This document shows, piece after piece, positions 1 through 10,870 of a DNA stretch of 64,000 nucleotides. Position 1 is the stretch's first letter; the number at the start of each line of letters is the position of its first letter. The translations under genes and the position numbers were made by a program. The notes under the pieces are model-generated. The model was not told the origin of the DNA and made no database searches. It saw nothing but the letters and a program-made list of their open reading frames with translations. Source of the DNA: Pleurotus ostreatus/Saccharomyces cerevisiae fusant (lineage: Eukaryota; Opisthokonta); the NCBI GenBank assembly GCA_024196135.1, contig JAMQCK010000014.1, positions 1 to 64,000 of the forward strand. Direction: 5' to 3'.

Positions 1-200
1 AGGAGAAGGTACGCCTTGGTCGTGAGCAACGAGGTCCGCGGTATGACGCCAGTGAAGGTCTCCTTGTCCCGCGCTAGCGTGAAGACTTGAAGGACGGCGT
101 AGGAGACCGAGGCAATGTTTCTCGACGGAGGAGACGGCGGCGTGCTTGCCGTTATTCCCGGCCGTCCTCTGATAAGGAGCTTGCACTGTGGCAAAAAGGC

Positions 201-283
201 AATGGCAGGGTTCGAACAACAAGTCCCCACCGGTAGAGTGTAGATCTCAAAGCCAGAGGACCGAACCGCTGCGCCAAATGTCC
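201..283 (-). other. Degenerate tRNA-like sequence (A box and B box)
   Basis: On the minus strand an A-box-like TGGCGCAGCGG lies at 266-276 and a B-box-like GTTCGAAC at about 211-218, roughly 50 nt apart, which is the spacing of a pol III promoter inside a tRNA. The flanking 7-nt segments do not pair as an acceptor stem, and the T stem has mismatches, so this does not look like a working tRNA. It could be a tRNA relic or the head of a tRNA-derived SINE. Chance similarity remains possible. Confidence 0.25.
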
Positions 284-544
284 GACGTTGGCGTCTGACC
301 CTCGCCTGACAGATGCCCTTTTGTCCGAAATTGGGGTGGGAGAACTTCCACGATTTGGCCCAAATGTCCGTCATTTTTTCCGACCTAGGGGGTCCAAAAC
401 CGCCCAAAATGTCCAAAAGTGGGTACTGAGCTCTCCGCCTATTATCAGGGGTCCTAGCAGGATATGGCCAGTGGCTGGGTCATCGTCGTGCCTTTGTTGA
501 CCGTGATAAGCAGGCGATAAAGGGAGATGAAGACAAATGACTCA

Positions 545-679
545 TTACTCGTCGAACTCTGTTGATATGGGGAACTGCTGCTCATCGAAGAAGACCCGCG
601 TGCGGATTGAGAAGCACTGCGTCTTGGCCGTACGCGACTCGGCGATGATGAGTTCGTGAGGGGGCGCTGGCTCAGACAT
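545..679 (-). CDS. 5' exon of a GNAT-family N-acetyltransferase (partial)
   Basis: The minus-strand ATG at 679 opens 44 codons ending EFDE and then TAA. The segment IRTRVFFDEQQFP...EFDE matches the first helix and loop of GCN5-related acetyltransferases of the 'VFxxEQxFPxxxEFDExD' type, which transfer acetyl from acetyl-CoA to an amine. The TAA overlaps a plausible donor (GTAATG, intron from 548), so this is probably exon 1 (549-679). I could not find the following acetyl-CoA-binding exons in 1-544. They may lie beyond the left edge, or the gene may be broken; a tRNA-like relic sits in the interval. Family assignment rests on one short motif. Confidence 0.45.
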   Translation of the reverse strand: MSEPAPPHELIIAESRTAKTQCFSIRTRVFFDEQQFPISTEFDE

Positions 680-1053
680 GAGGATCAGGGAGGGGAGACA
701 GATGCACGGATGTTTCTGTGATGCTTTCTATTGTTCTCTGACGGAGCTGTGAAAGAGATGCAAGTCAGTGTGCGCTGTAATGACTCGTCCCAGGTGTTCC
801 CGCGGATGTAACGGCCGAACAATGCTCACGTATAGTACCCTGGACAGCTGCTATCAGGCGCATCAGCTCGAGAACTAGCGAGGTTACCATACGTACTTCC
901 TGCCCAATTTGCTTCCGGTAATGGTGGTCAGAGAACAATGGCCGGAATTTGACGTGCTTGAGTGACCCCGCGCCGGACCGAGGACGCCGGTGATGATCGG
1001 GAGTTACCCCGCACTAGATCCGGCGCTTCGTGCCCCGCATTCCTCTGTCCACC
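680..1053. other. Intergenic, divergent promoter region
   Basis: This stretch separates the minus-strand GNAT exon from the plus-strand carboxylase gene and presumably carries both promoters. I see no coding pattern and no clear TATA box in it. Confidence 0.6.
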
Positions 1054-3491
1054 ATGTCCGCCGCTCGATGCGCCACGAGGACCGCCCAGCTCGCCTTCTC
1101 GCGCCTGCCTGGACGATGTAGCACGAGAGGCTATCATGCAGGTGTACTCCCATCACTTCTGACGCCGTCTTCGCCCGAATTCCAGGAGAAAAAGGTGCGT
1201 GCTAAGCCGTGGGCTTAGTTCGATGATCCTCCCAGCTCACAGCTGCATTGGCTGCCGCAGACAAATATGGATGCCCTCGTGAAGGACTTGGAAGAGAAGC
1301 TCGCGGCTGCAAGACAGGGTGGTGGTCCCAGAGCCGCGGAGCGGATGCGTTCGAAAGGCAAGAAGCTCCCGCGAGAACGGTACGTCTCCGTCACCTTCCT
1401 CGTCCGAAGAGCGCTAATCAGGTATCATTGTTCGTGTTACGTTACACCCCCGTCGCCACACCCTAGACTCTCGCTCCTTCTTGACAAACATACGCCCTTC
1501 CTCGAACTGTCTGCTCTCGCTGCGCACGAAGTATACCCCGAAAGCATTCCAGGCGCGGGGATCATCACGGGTATCGGTCGTATCGCGGGAAGAGAATGCG
1601 TGATAGTCGTAAACGACGCGACGGTGAAAGGTGGCTCGTACTATCCATTGACGGTGAGGATTCGCCTCATCATTTGACCGTTCACACCCCCGCGTCCATG
1701 AATGGGGTACTGAGCGGAAGGCCGAACTAGGTCAAGAAACACCTGCGCGCGCAAGAGATCGCGAAGGAACATGGTCTTCCGTGCGTCTACATCGGTAAGC
1801 GCGCACCTCATCGCGCCACTAGTCGTTGAGCTCTCCTCGCAGTCGAGTCTGGAGGCGCCGCCCTACCTCATCAGGCAGATGTCTTCCCTGACAAAGAGCA
1901 TTTTGGTCGGATCTTTTACAACATGGCAAGTCGCGTCCCGTCCTCTTTCACACCCTGCGGCGCTCTGAACGATGCGGCTCGCCTCACTAGGCCCAGATGT
2001 CCGCCCTCGGTATACCGCAGATTGCCGTGGTGCATGGCATTAGCGTAGCAGGAGGTGCCTACGTGCCCGCGATGGCCGACGAGAACATCATCGTGCGCGA
2101 CCAGGGGCGCATCTTCCTAGCCGGCCCGCCGCTCGTGCGCGCCGCCACCGGAGAAGAGGTCGACGAGGAGCACTTGGGCGGCGGCATGATGCACTCCAGC
2201 GAGAGCGGCGTCACCGACCATCTTGCCCGAGACGACGAACATGCCATCTCGATTGCCAGGAGCATAGTGGGCGACCTCGGTTCAGCAGGAGGCGCACCAG
2301 TGCCTGTGAGTAGCAGTGGCTGAGTTTGGCCGTCGTGCAAGACTAATCCCTGTCGGCCAGCCTGCGCGCGCGCCAGAAGCCCCGCTCTATCCTGCAAAGG
2401 AGTTGCATGGTATTGTTGGCACGGATGTGCGGCAGGCGTTCGATATGCGGGACGTCATTGCGCGCATCGTGGACGGCAGTCGTTTTAGGGAGTTCAAGAA
2501 GGAGTACGGGCCGACGATTGTCACGGTATGACTTCACCAAGATGCTATCTCTGGGACTGACCATTGCGGTGTTGGGTAGGGATTCGCGCACGTCCACGGC
2601 TATGAGGTTGGGATCGTCGCAAACAACGGCATCCTATTTTCGCCATCAGCACTGAAGGCAACCCACTTCATCCAACTGTGCTCACAGCGCAAGATTCCGC
2701 TGTTATTTCTGGTCAACGTAACAGGTAAGACCTTTTCATGTGAGCGCAGCTACACAGTTGCTAAACATATCAGGGTACATGGTTGGCTCCAAGGCTGAGC
2801 GCGGAGGAATTGCCAAGGACGGTAAGTCTTGGACAGCGGCCTCAAGTGAATTCTTTCTGATGTACCGCAGGCGCGAAGATGGTCCGCGCAGTCGCCTGCG
2901 CTGATGTGCCAAAGCTCACAGTCGTTGTGGGCGGCAGCTTCGGCGCTGGAAACTACGGTGCGGCCCTGTCCTGCCTCACCAATACGTGACTGACGATGAA
3001 ACAGGCATGGCTGGCCGAGCGGTAAGATGAAGTCAAGCACGGTGTGCTGATGACTGACCCTTGTTGCAGTACTCGCCACGCTTCCTCTGGATGTGGCCTG
3101 TAAGTCATTGCGCCACCGTCAAATAGACTGAATGCTCACCTGGATGTTAGAACGCGAAGGTCAGCGTGATGGGTGCCGGACAGCTCTCGCAGGTCATGGC
3201 GCAGGTATCGAAGTACGTAACTGAGCTATTTCCTTTGCCCACCTGCTGACTTCCAAATTCAGGGACCCCTCTCAACACGCGCAGCTCAAGGCTCGCATTG
3301 AAGAGCAGTCGACGGCACTGTACTCGAGCGCACGTCTCTGGGACGACGGTATCATCCGCCCAACGGATACTCGGGACGTCGTTGGGCTTGCGCTGGCTCT
3401 TTCTGCGCGGAAGAAGGCGGCGCAGGAGGGCGGAAATGCGTCGACGACGTGGGATGGAAGCGGGAGAGGGTTTGGTGTTTTCAGGATGTGA
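1054..3491 (+). CDS. Methylcrotonoyl-CoA carboxylase beta chain, mitochondrial
   Basis: Carboxyltransferase subunit of biotin-dependent 3-methylcrotonoyl-CoA carboxylase, which carboxylates 3-methylcrotonyl-CoA in mitochondrial leucine breakdown. The spliced protein is about 560 residues. It starts with an Arg/Ser/Ala-rich presequence ([15 protein letters not shown]...), then the N-terminal crotonase-like half with [32 protein letters not shown] and [15 protein letters not shown], and the C-terminal half with [33 protein letters not shown] and [20 protein letters not shown], which are typical of MCC beta rather than propionyl-CoA carboxylase. The ATG at 1054 is in a good context (ACCATGTCC). 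About twelve short introns are needed; one (1926-1990) is a GC-AG intron. The stop is TGA at 3489-3491. The biotinylated alpha subunit is not in this window. Confidence 0.93.
1926..1990 (+). other. GC-AG intron in the carboxylase gene
   Basis: The exon reads ...TTTTACAACATG, followed by GCAAGT and ending CACTAG before GCCCAGATGTCC. Only removal of 1926-1990 (65 nt) restores the family sequence FYN-MA-QMS. No GT donor nearby gives the right frame. GC-AG introns usually have a strong GCAAGT donor, as here. Confidence 0.75.
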
Positions 3492-3729
3492 AGGCAGATG
3501 AAGGCAACCAATAGGACGACAAGGAACCTCTAGCAATCACTGTACAATAGTCAAACACGTTTCTTGTTGCTTTTTCTTTATCACCCTCAGTCTTCGTGAT
3601 CTGCTTGAATATTCGTGATGGTCGAAGCAGGCAAGCAGTAGTCCGGACATCGGCACGAACACCCGGCCACGCGCGCCTATCACTGTTCTCTACTTCCGCG
3701 TCCTTGTTGCCACTTTGTTCCGCGCCACC

Positions 3730-6700
3730 ATGTCCCGCGGCCTCGAACGGCTCTCAGAGGCAACGCAAACGCTCCTACGCTCCACTCAAATCCTCACCTC
3801 TCTGCCCCAAATTGTCTCGGAACTCGTACAGAACTCCCTGGACGCTGGCGCCCGGCATGTCGACGTCGGCGTGAACTGCGAGGAGTATGGCTGCTGGGTG
3901 CGCGATGATGGGTGTGGGATGGGGAGGCAGGATTTGGATGCGCTGGCGGCGGGTGGGGGAGGGGAGAGATATGGTGCGTGATCGTGTGGTGGACCTGTGG
4001 AGGGGATGCTGAAGGATGGTGCACAGTGTCGTCGAAGGTATATGCACCCGACCACATCGGCGAGCAAGCTACGTTTGGCTTTCGGGGAGAAGGTACGTGT
4101 ATAGATTGCTTTATGCTCTTCTGTATGCTGACAACTCTCCTTCTCCTTAGCGCTCGCATCGGCCGCAGACTTGTGCTGTCTGGAGATCGCGTCGCGGACA
4201 GCTCGCTCCCGAGAGTCCTGGTCCATAATCCTCAAGGTGCGCATATACCTGTAGATAATGTGTGCGTCTCAAGCTGACCCGTGATCTGCTACAGGACAGG
4301 AAGACTCTGTACAACGGTCCAGCTGTTCGGTGGCGCCGAGAAACGCCCGGCACAGTTGTCTGCGTACGTGATGCATTCTACAATGTAGGTCGCCATATTG
4401 GCTCGATGAGCAAGTTTAGGCTAACTTGATACAGCTTCCTGTCCGCCGTCGCTCGCACCCTTCACCCCCTCGCACTCTTGAGCTCATCCGCCAAGAGCTC
4501 AGCGCATATGCCCTCGTATTCCCCCACGTCACCTTCAGCCTGGAAAACACGAGTAATTCTCAGCAAAGCACCTCTTCTGCCGCGAATACGTTCAGAATAC
4601 CGGCTGTATGCGCACTTTATTATCTCTTTTGTTCCTTCTGACGCTTGCTACAGACGAACTCAATGTTAACAACCTTCAGACATATTCATGGGCGTGCTCT
4701 GGTGCAGGTACGCATATACCCACATCTCAATACCGTTACTGAGCAATTCATACAGCACGTCGACGAAATTAAGGTCGAGCAAGGTCGCTTATCCATCGAC
4801 GGCTTCATCAGCCTTGAAGGGACAACCTCCAAGGTGAGATATCATCCTTCTGCCCGCGCCGCTTTGCATTGGCTGGCGATTCTGACTACTGTCAGGCGCA
4901 TCAATTTTTATGCATGTTCCTTCTTCTGCTGAACCTGCAATATCTGACCCTCCGTAGACGTCAATCGCCACCCGCTTGCACCTAGCGACATGCACCGTTT
5001 GATCGATCAGCACTTCGCTTCGAGCTCGTTCGGTAAGCATGCGCTCGATGAGGATGGGCAGAACGACTTGCCGCTAGCGAGTAAGCATCCGTTGTTTTCT
5101 TCTGATCAGCGATCTAATTGGTAGCTCCAGCCGTACGGCGTTCACCTAGGAAGAATGAGAAGAGGCCGGTGTACGTGCTGAACATCACTGTACCTTCGCA
5201 TCAGGTAGACAATTGTTTGGAACCTGCGAAAGCGGAGGTGAACTTCGAGGTAAGCGCATGACCCACCAACCTTGGCTATCGAGCTCAACTTTGCTTTCAC
5301 ATCAGGACAGACGCAGTGTCGTCGACCTTCTCGATAAAGCGATTTCCTCCTTCCTGTCTCGCAATGGGTTCCGCGCAGCCACGCCGTCGCCGCGCAAGCG
5401 AAGAAAGGTCGCTCCAGATGGACCAGGCGTCGATGTTACCCCTCCGAGACGAGCTGCGAGCATGCCAAAGAGAACGTCGGCGCTTGTGTACATCAACCGA
5501 GCGTCGTCATACCCCATCGCCGGTAGCACTCATACAGCAGATGGGCGGCCCTCGACCTTGGCGCCTCGCGAGGATCACGAGGAAATGTGGACGGACGAGA
5601 CGACTGGCGAGGTCTACATCATCGACAAGCGGTCAGGGAACTCGTACCGCCTGAAAGATGAGCGCCAAAGGGATATAGAGCCTGAAGACGATCCAGACGG
5701 TATCAGCCATCGGGGTGCTCGTCGTACATTGAAGCTAGGGCATCAATCGAACGCGACGCTTGGGGAAACTCCTTCATGGATTCGGAAGGCACTTGAGGTT
5801 CGTTCTATGCAAAATGTTTTATCAAGAGACTGAAATCATTCTAGGCGAACGTATCCTACGCGCCGACCCAGAATCGAGTACGCGCGGTCGAAACAAGCTC
5901 ACTACCTCGATGTTGCCCCGACGGACAACAGGAGCCACAAAGGGCACTCAGCTTCCAGCAGCGCCGCATGCTGCAGGAGCAGCAAGCGCGCGCGAACCAA
6001 CCACAAGGGCGCACGGCGCAGGAAGAACGACAAGCATACCAGTTCAACACCGATGACCTCCGGCGAGCGCGTGTCATTGCGCAAGTAGACTGCAAGTTCA
6101 TCGCGTGCATGATGCAGCCTGCGGCGACGCAATCAGGGGTCAATAACCCAGAAGAACAACGCGGTCGCTCGGGCCTCGTTTTCATCGACCAGCATGCGGC
6201 GGACGAACGGGTGCGCGTAGAGCGGTACATGCGTGAGCTCTGCACGGGCTTCACCAACGCGCGCGCGGGACTGCGGGGCGTGCGGTGTCGGGCCCTCGAT
6301 CCATCGAAGGCCATACTCCTCACGCGCAAGGAGCGGCAGCAGCTGTACGTCGAGCAGAATCGGCGCGCTTTTGGGTGGTGGGGATTTCGGTTTGCGGATG
6401 AGGGGGAGGATGCGCATGGAGGCGCGCTTGAAGGCGAGATGGACGAGACGGGGAAGGGTGGGAGTGCGTATGCGCAGGTTGAGGTAGTATCTGTGCCGGA
6501 GATGATTGCGGAGAAGGTGAGGTTGTATCGTTTCCGATAGTTCGTCCAGGGCTGACATGTCGACAGCTCCTGCTCGAGAACGAGTTGCGGGATTTGGTCA
6601 AGGGATACCTGGCCAAGCTTGCGGATGAAGGCGCTCCTCCGCGGAACTCGAACGTCGCGGCGGATAGCGCGTTCGGATGGCTGAAAGCCCTACGTTGGTG

Positions 6701-7027
6701 CCCGAAGGAGCTTGTTGACCTGCTCAACTCGAAAGCGTGTCGAGGTACGTGGGTTCTGTATATACTGCGCACTCTCGCTCACCTTCCATGTAGGTGCTAT
6801 CATGTTCAACGATCCATTATCCATGGCTCAATGCGAGAAGCTCATCAAGCAGCTAACGGAGACAGCTTTTCCTTTCCAGTGCGCTCATGGAAGGTAAGCA
6901 TTGTGGACTGGACAAGGTAGAGGACTATCTGACGCGCAGCAGGCCCTCGCTTGTACCGCTCATCGACCTGAATGACAAAGCTGAACATCGAACGCGTTCT
7001 CGGCTGAATTGGAAGAGCCTGCAGTGA
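3730..7027 (+). CDS. MLH3: DNA mismatch repair protein MLH3 (MutL homologue)
   Basis: MutL-family subunit of the Mlh1-Mlh3 endonuclease, which acts in mismatch repair and meiotic crossover resolution. The N-terminal GHKL ATPase is visible: ELVQNSLDAGA (motif I), DDGCGM (motif II) and GFRGE-AL split by an intron (motif III). The C-terminal half carries the endonuclease motif DQHA-x2-E-x4-E (FIDQHAADERVRVE, near 6180-6225). The tail ACRGAIMFND followed by FPFQCAHGRPS and VPLIDL separates MLH3 from PMS1 and MLH1. The HGRPS junction fixes the last acceptor just before GCCCTCG at about 6943. Between the domains lies a long basic, low-complexity linker. The ATG at 3730 (GCCACCATGTCC) is the first good start. 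More than ten introns are present. Confidence 0.9.
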
Positions 7028-7263
7028 CCACGGGGCTTTCGTGTACGCCCAGAAGCCCAGGAACCGATGACCTTCATTGACTCAAGCGGGCAACGCCGGG
7101 ACGCGCACAATCGCCCAACCCTCGAGTACACGACCACGACGTTGCACAGAGAGTTCATAGCAGACAGACATGGATAGATGTTCAGCAGATTATGTGCGAT
7201 TTATAAATTATGCGCCGACAATTGTACAACAGTTACACTTCTTGGTTTCCTTGTCCGTTCACA

Positions 7264-7750
7264 TTAGATCCCCTGCAAGCCCTTGCCCCTGTTGTCGATG
7301 GTGTTGCCACCGATCGCGGCATTTCGCCCGAGCTTGCTCCCCAATTCGCGGTCGAACTTGTCGCCGACGCGCGTTTGGCCGTCCTTGAGGATCTTGGCCA
7401 CGACCTCGTCGTCTTTTGTCGTGCCGAAGACGGTGTCGAGCTGCTGCTTTGATGCGCGGCCGAGGATGCCCTGGTTGCCCTGGCCGGAGTGGAAGACGTC
7501 GAAGGCTGAGCGAGAGTGTGAGTACAAAGGGCACGCGACGACGAGGGCAGATTACGCACAGTCGACGACCTCGACGAGCGGTATCGTCGTGTCACCGTCC
7601 TTCCACCGCTTGTACTGCGCCGATGGTCAGATCGCCGTCCATCGGGGAAGGGGACGCGCTGCTTACCTCCTCCGCGTTGACGATGACGAGGTACTCATCC
7701 GTGGACTGCGTGTCCGGCTTGTACGCGACCTTCGTGACGTTCTTGGTCAT
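7264..7750 (-). CDS. RTC3-like protein, single SBDS N-terminal domain
   Basis: A small protein of about 115 residues in three exons, starting at the ATG at 7750 (MTKNVTKVAYKPDTQSTDEY) and continuing through YKRWKDGDTTIPLVEVVD and FDVFHSGQGNQGILGRASKQ to a glycine/asparagine-rich tail. The order matches the stand-alone SBDS/FYSH domain of yeast Rtc3 (Yhr087w), a stress-induced protein linked to RNA metabolism. It lacks the other domains of true SBDS/Sdo1, so a role in 60S maturation should not be assumed. It converges on MLH3 with 236 bp between stops. Its promoter has two CRE-type sites, a CCAAT box and a TATA box, which fits stress regulation. The function is from homology only. Confidence 0.8.
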
Positions 7751-7856
7751 GACGGGTGTATGTGTGGGGTGTGGTGGTGGGTGAGGTGGTTGTGGTGGTT
7801 GCTTGTGTGCAGATGGGAATCAAGTGGGGAAGGATCTGGACGGCGGGAGGGCGGCC

Positions 7857-7907
7857 TATATACGCTGGCGAGCCCGGTGATGTCACCCCATTGGCTGCCT
7901 GACGTCA
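7857..7907 (-). promoter_or_regulatory. CRE-CCAAT-TATA promoter of the RTC3-like gene
   Basis: Upstream of the minus-strand ATG at 7750: TATATA at 7857-7862 (about 107 bp upstream), a CRE-like TGATGTCA at 7878-7885, a CCAAT box (ATTGG on the plus strand) at 7890-7894, and a perfect palindromic CRE TGACGTCA at 7900-7907. CRE sites bind ATF/CREB bZIP factors, which act in fungal stress responses. Binding itself is inferred. Confidence 0.6.
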
Positions 7908-8201
7908 CGCGCCGGGGGCATGCACACATGGCGCGCGGAACAGGCGCGGGATGGCGAGTCAGCGCGCGTCAGGCTCGCGCACTCTATCGATGGCTCGAGA
8001 TGGCTCGCGAATGTGTGATATCCGCACAGAGCTGCTCCGGAGGGGCTGGGCGTTCTGGAGTACTTGTCGAGGGGTCCGAAGCTCGAGTTAGAGGTCAATG
8101 TGAAGGTATAGTGATTGTTCTTGCGCTAGATAAACAAGGTATATACATTGGAGAACCTGGGGTCCTATGTAGTAGATCGTGGTATTGGTATCACATACTT
8201 G

Positions 8202-10130
8202 CTACCTTGCCGTCTCAGCCCACTCCCGGCTCCCCATCTGCACCAAGCGGCTACATGCACGCGCGAACGCGAATAACTCCTCGTCCCCACTGAACATTGA
8301 AGATGCTCCCACGAGATCAGTCGATACGCCCTGCAAATTCTCATTAGCCACCGAGCCTGATGTACGGCTAGAAACTGCTTACCATCTCCTCCATGGTACG
8401 CTGCAGCTGGTCCGACGCGGTTTGACCTTCATCGGAGAAGACTTGGTATATAGGCACCTCGGAGGTGACGAACAACTTCGTCTTGCTCTCGTAGCATGCT
8501 TGGTGGGCGTCAGATGGTGCTTCAAACCTAAAAACATAAACATACCGTCGATAAAGGTGATGAATCGCCGTGCCATATCCTTGCTCTCCAGACCCATCTT
8601 GGGCACATCCATGAGGAATATGGTGTCGAAGGTTTCGGTGACCTGGGAAGCAGTTTAATATATAATCCCGTGCAGCGAGTGCATCTTGCTCCAACTCACC
8701 TTGATATAGTCCGCAGCGCTCATGGGCTTGCCACAAAGGTCGTGGAAGCTGAACTTGGCCACCCGCTTCGTCGACTCGGGCACGATAATCTTGCGGCCCC
8801 AGGTCTCGAGCTCGCGGTTGAGTTCGATGGGATCCTGGAGGGGATATGAATGAGTATAAGTGGATAGATAACATAACGTAAATGATAGAGTAACTCACAG
8901 AAGGATCGTCAGTCAAAGACTCGAAGATCTTCTCCACTTCGCGCTTGTTCTCTTCGGTGAGAGGGTCGAAGTAGACTTGGGAGAGGGCGCGGGGGATGCG
9001 GCGGTAGTCTGGGGAAGTGTCAGACGGATGACAGGTGCTACAAAACGAGAGCGACGTACCAGTCCCCGAGTCCAGGTCCGTCACCTCAAAGTGCGACTTG
9101 AGGAGCTCGATGGCGGGGATGAAGCTCGAGCGCTGAATGCCATTCTTGTAGAGGTCGTCAGGATGTCGGCTGAAGAAGACCATATGTGAGGCTGGAAGGA
9201 ATTATAGCTATGGGTATACTGACTTGGACGTCATGACGATCACGACACCGTGATTGAGCAGCGTCTCGAGTAATCTCCTCAAAATCATTGCGTCCGCGAT
9301 ATCGGTGACCTGGGTTTCCATGAGCACGACTGCACCGCCAGACTAACCACCAACGCACCTGGAACTCATCGAAACAAAGCACATACGCCTGCTCCGCCAA
9401 GTCGCGCGCCACAGGCGCGATCGGATCCCCTCCATGCCTCCCCAGATGCTGCTTCGCCGCGTGTATCCTCTTATGCACGTCAATCATAAACGCATGGAAG
9501 TGCACCCGTCGCTTGCGCGTAATCGAGGGCGGCAAAGTCGAGTAGAACAAGTCCATGAGCATCGTCTTCCCCGTGCCCACATCGCCGAACAGATACAGCC
9601 CCTTCGGCGCGTCGGCGGGCGGGGCGGCGGGTCCTGTGGGTGCGGGCGAGAAGAGGCGGGTGAAGAAGCCGGAGGGAGAGTGGTGGGCGATGGGAGGGGG
9701 GTGGTAGCGGAGGAGCTGGTCGTGGAGGGCTTGGAGCTTGAGGATGATCCGGCGCTGGTGGTTGTCGTGGCGGATCATGCCGGACTCGACGCGCTTGTCG
9801 TAGACGGCGATGGGTCGGAGATCTGATGGTTGGGGAGGGGCGAAGGGAAGGGAGGGAAAATTAGAAGCAAGTTCCCCCTCCTCGTCGTGACACGCACGCA
9901 CCGTCTGCAGCCGGAGTATCGAAGTTATACTGTCCCATGCTAGAGAGGCCAGACGAGGTCTGAGGGGTAGATACGGTAGAGCTGTACGCGCATTGCTGTC
10001 GAGGGGGTATAACAAGTCGAGAAGTAGAGGGTAGAGGGGAGCGCTGCTGATAGATGACTGCGCTCTTGAAGCGCCGCCGGGGGATAGCTAGTTCTGTGAG
10101 GTGCGCGCGGCGCAGAGCATTGACGCGCAT
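8202..10130 (-). CDS. AFG1: Mitochondrial AFG1-family AAA+ ATPase
   Basis: AFG1/LACE1 ATPase of the mitochondrial inner membrane region, a factor in turnover of misfolded or surplus respiratory chain subunits. The N-terminus ([19 protein letters not shown]...) is basic and lacks acids, as in a matrix presequence. The P-loop is GDVGTGKT (about 9570-9595), and Walker B is LCFDEFQ, split from [14 protein letters not shown] by an intron. The family tail [19 protein letters not shown], then EWAETA, ends at TAG 8202-8204. About eight introns were placed; the last, from a donor near 8385, is needed to reach the tail. The gene is divergent from the PPR gene across about 740 bp. Confidence 0.9.
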
Positions 10131-10870
10131 TGTCGTCGGGATATATCCAAGCAGGGGGGGGGTATAGATGAAGTCAGTAGAAGCCAAGAGGTCAGTGAAG
10201 GTGGTCGTTTCTGTCGAGGGTGAACCGGTGACAATGGACGGGTGCAACCCGGGTGATCGGAGCCGGGTGCCGGTCATTGGCCGCGGACTTTGGCGGCTAT
10301 TCCCGAAGTAGGCGCCCACTGCCAAATTCGACGAGGAAATTCTGACTCTCAGTGTCAAAGCAGGTCAAAGTCGTTCTGTAGGGCATGCCGAAGCGATGCG
10401 AGAGGATACGGAGGTCCCGGATGACATTGGCTGCAATTGGTGGACACGCGTCAGTCGACCTCCGGTTGACTCTGAGCGACTTCGGATGCAGTAGAGGACC
10501 CGATGTGCAGCGGGCGACGCGCGCTGTCTCTCCACCGCTCGTGAAGGTATACGTATGCCCTCGGGCTGAGTCGGACGAGTCCCCAGCGTCCGTCGACGAC
10601 ACACATTCAAAGTCGAACCTGAGGCCGGACCGAAGGCCTGGATTCTGCCATCACGTGGCAAATATTGTACATTTTCCGTTCCCCGCGAACCTTGTCCACT
10701 CCGAATTCGAATCCATAACGAGTGCTGAGCGGCGTGCGGACAGGCGAACAGCCTGCCTTATCGACGCCGCACGGCCAGGTTCGCTCCTCCCAACTCTTCC
10801 GCTCCTTCCACATCCTCAGTAATCGCTTTCGCAAACAGGACGCATCGCAGCGCGCGCAGGGTCAGTGTCC
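10131..10870. other. Divergent promoter region, AFG1 and PPR gene
   Basis: About 740 bp between two nuclear genes for mitochondrial proteins, head to head. A CCAAT box on the minus strand (ATTGG at about 10276-10280) is the only motif I would name. No convincing coding sequence is seen. Confidence 0.5.

Noticed and set aside
201..283. Functional tRNA gene
   Set aside because: The acceptor stem does not pair and the T stem has mismatches.
7283..8293. 336-codon plus-strand open frame over the RTC3-like gene and its promoter
   Set aside because: It is antisense to a well-spliced gene, Trp/Arg-rich and without family features.
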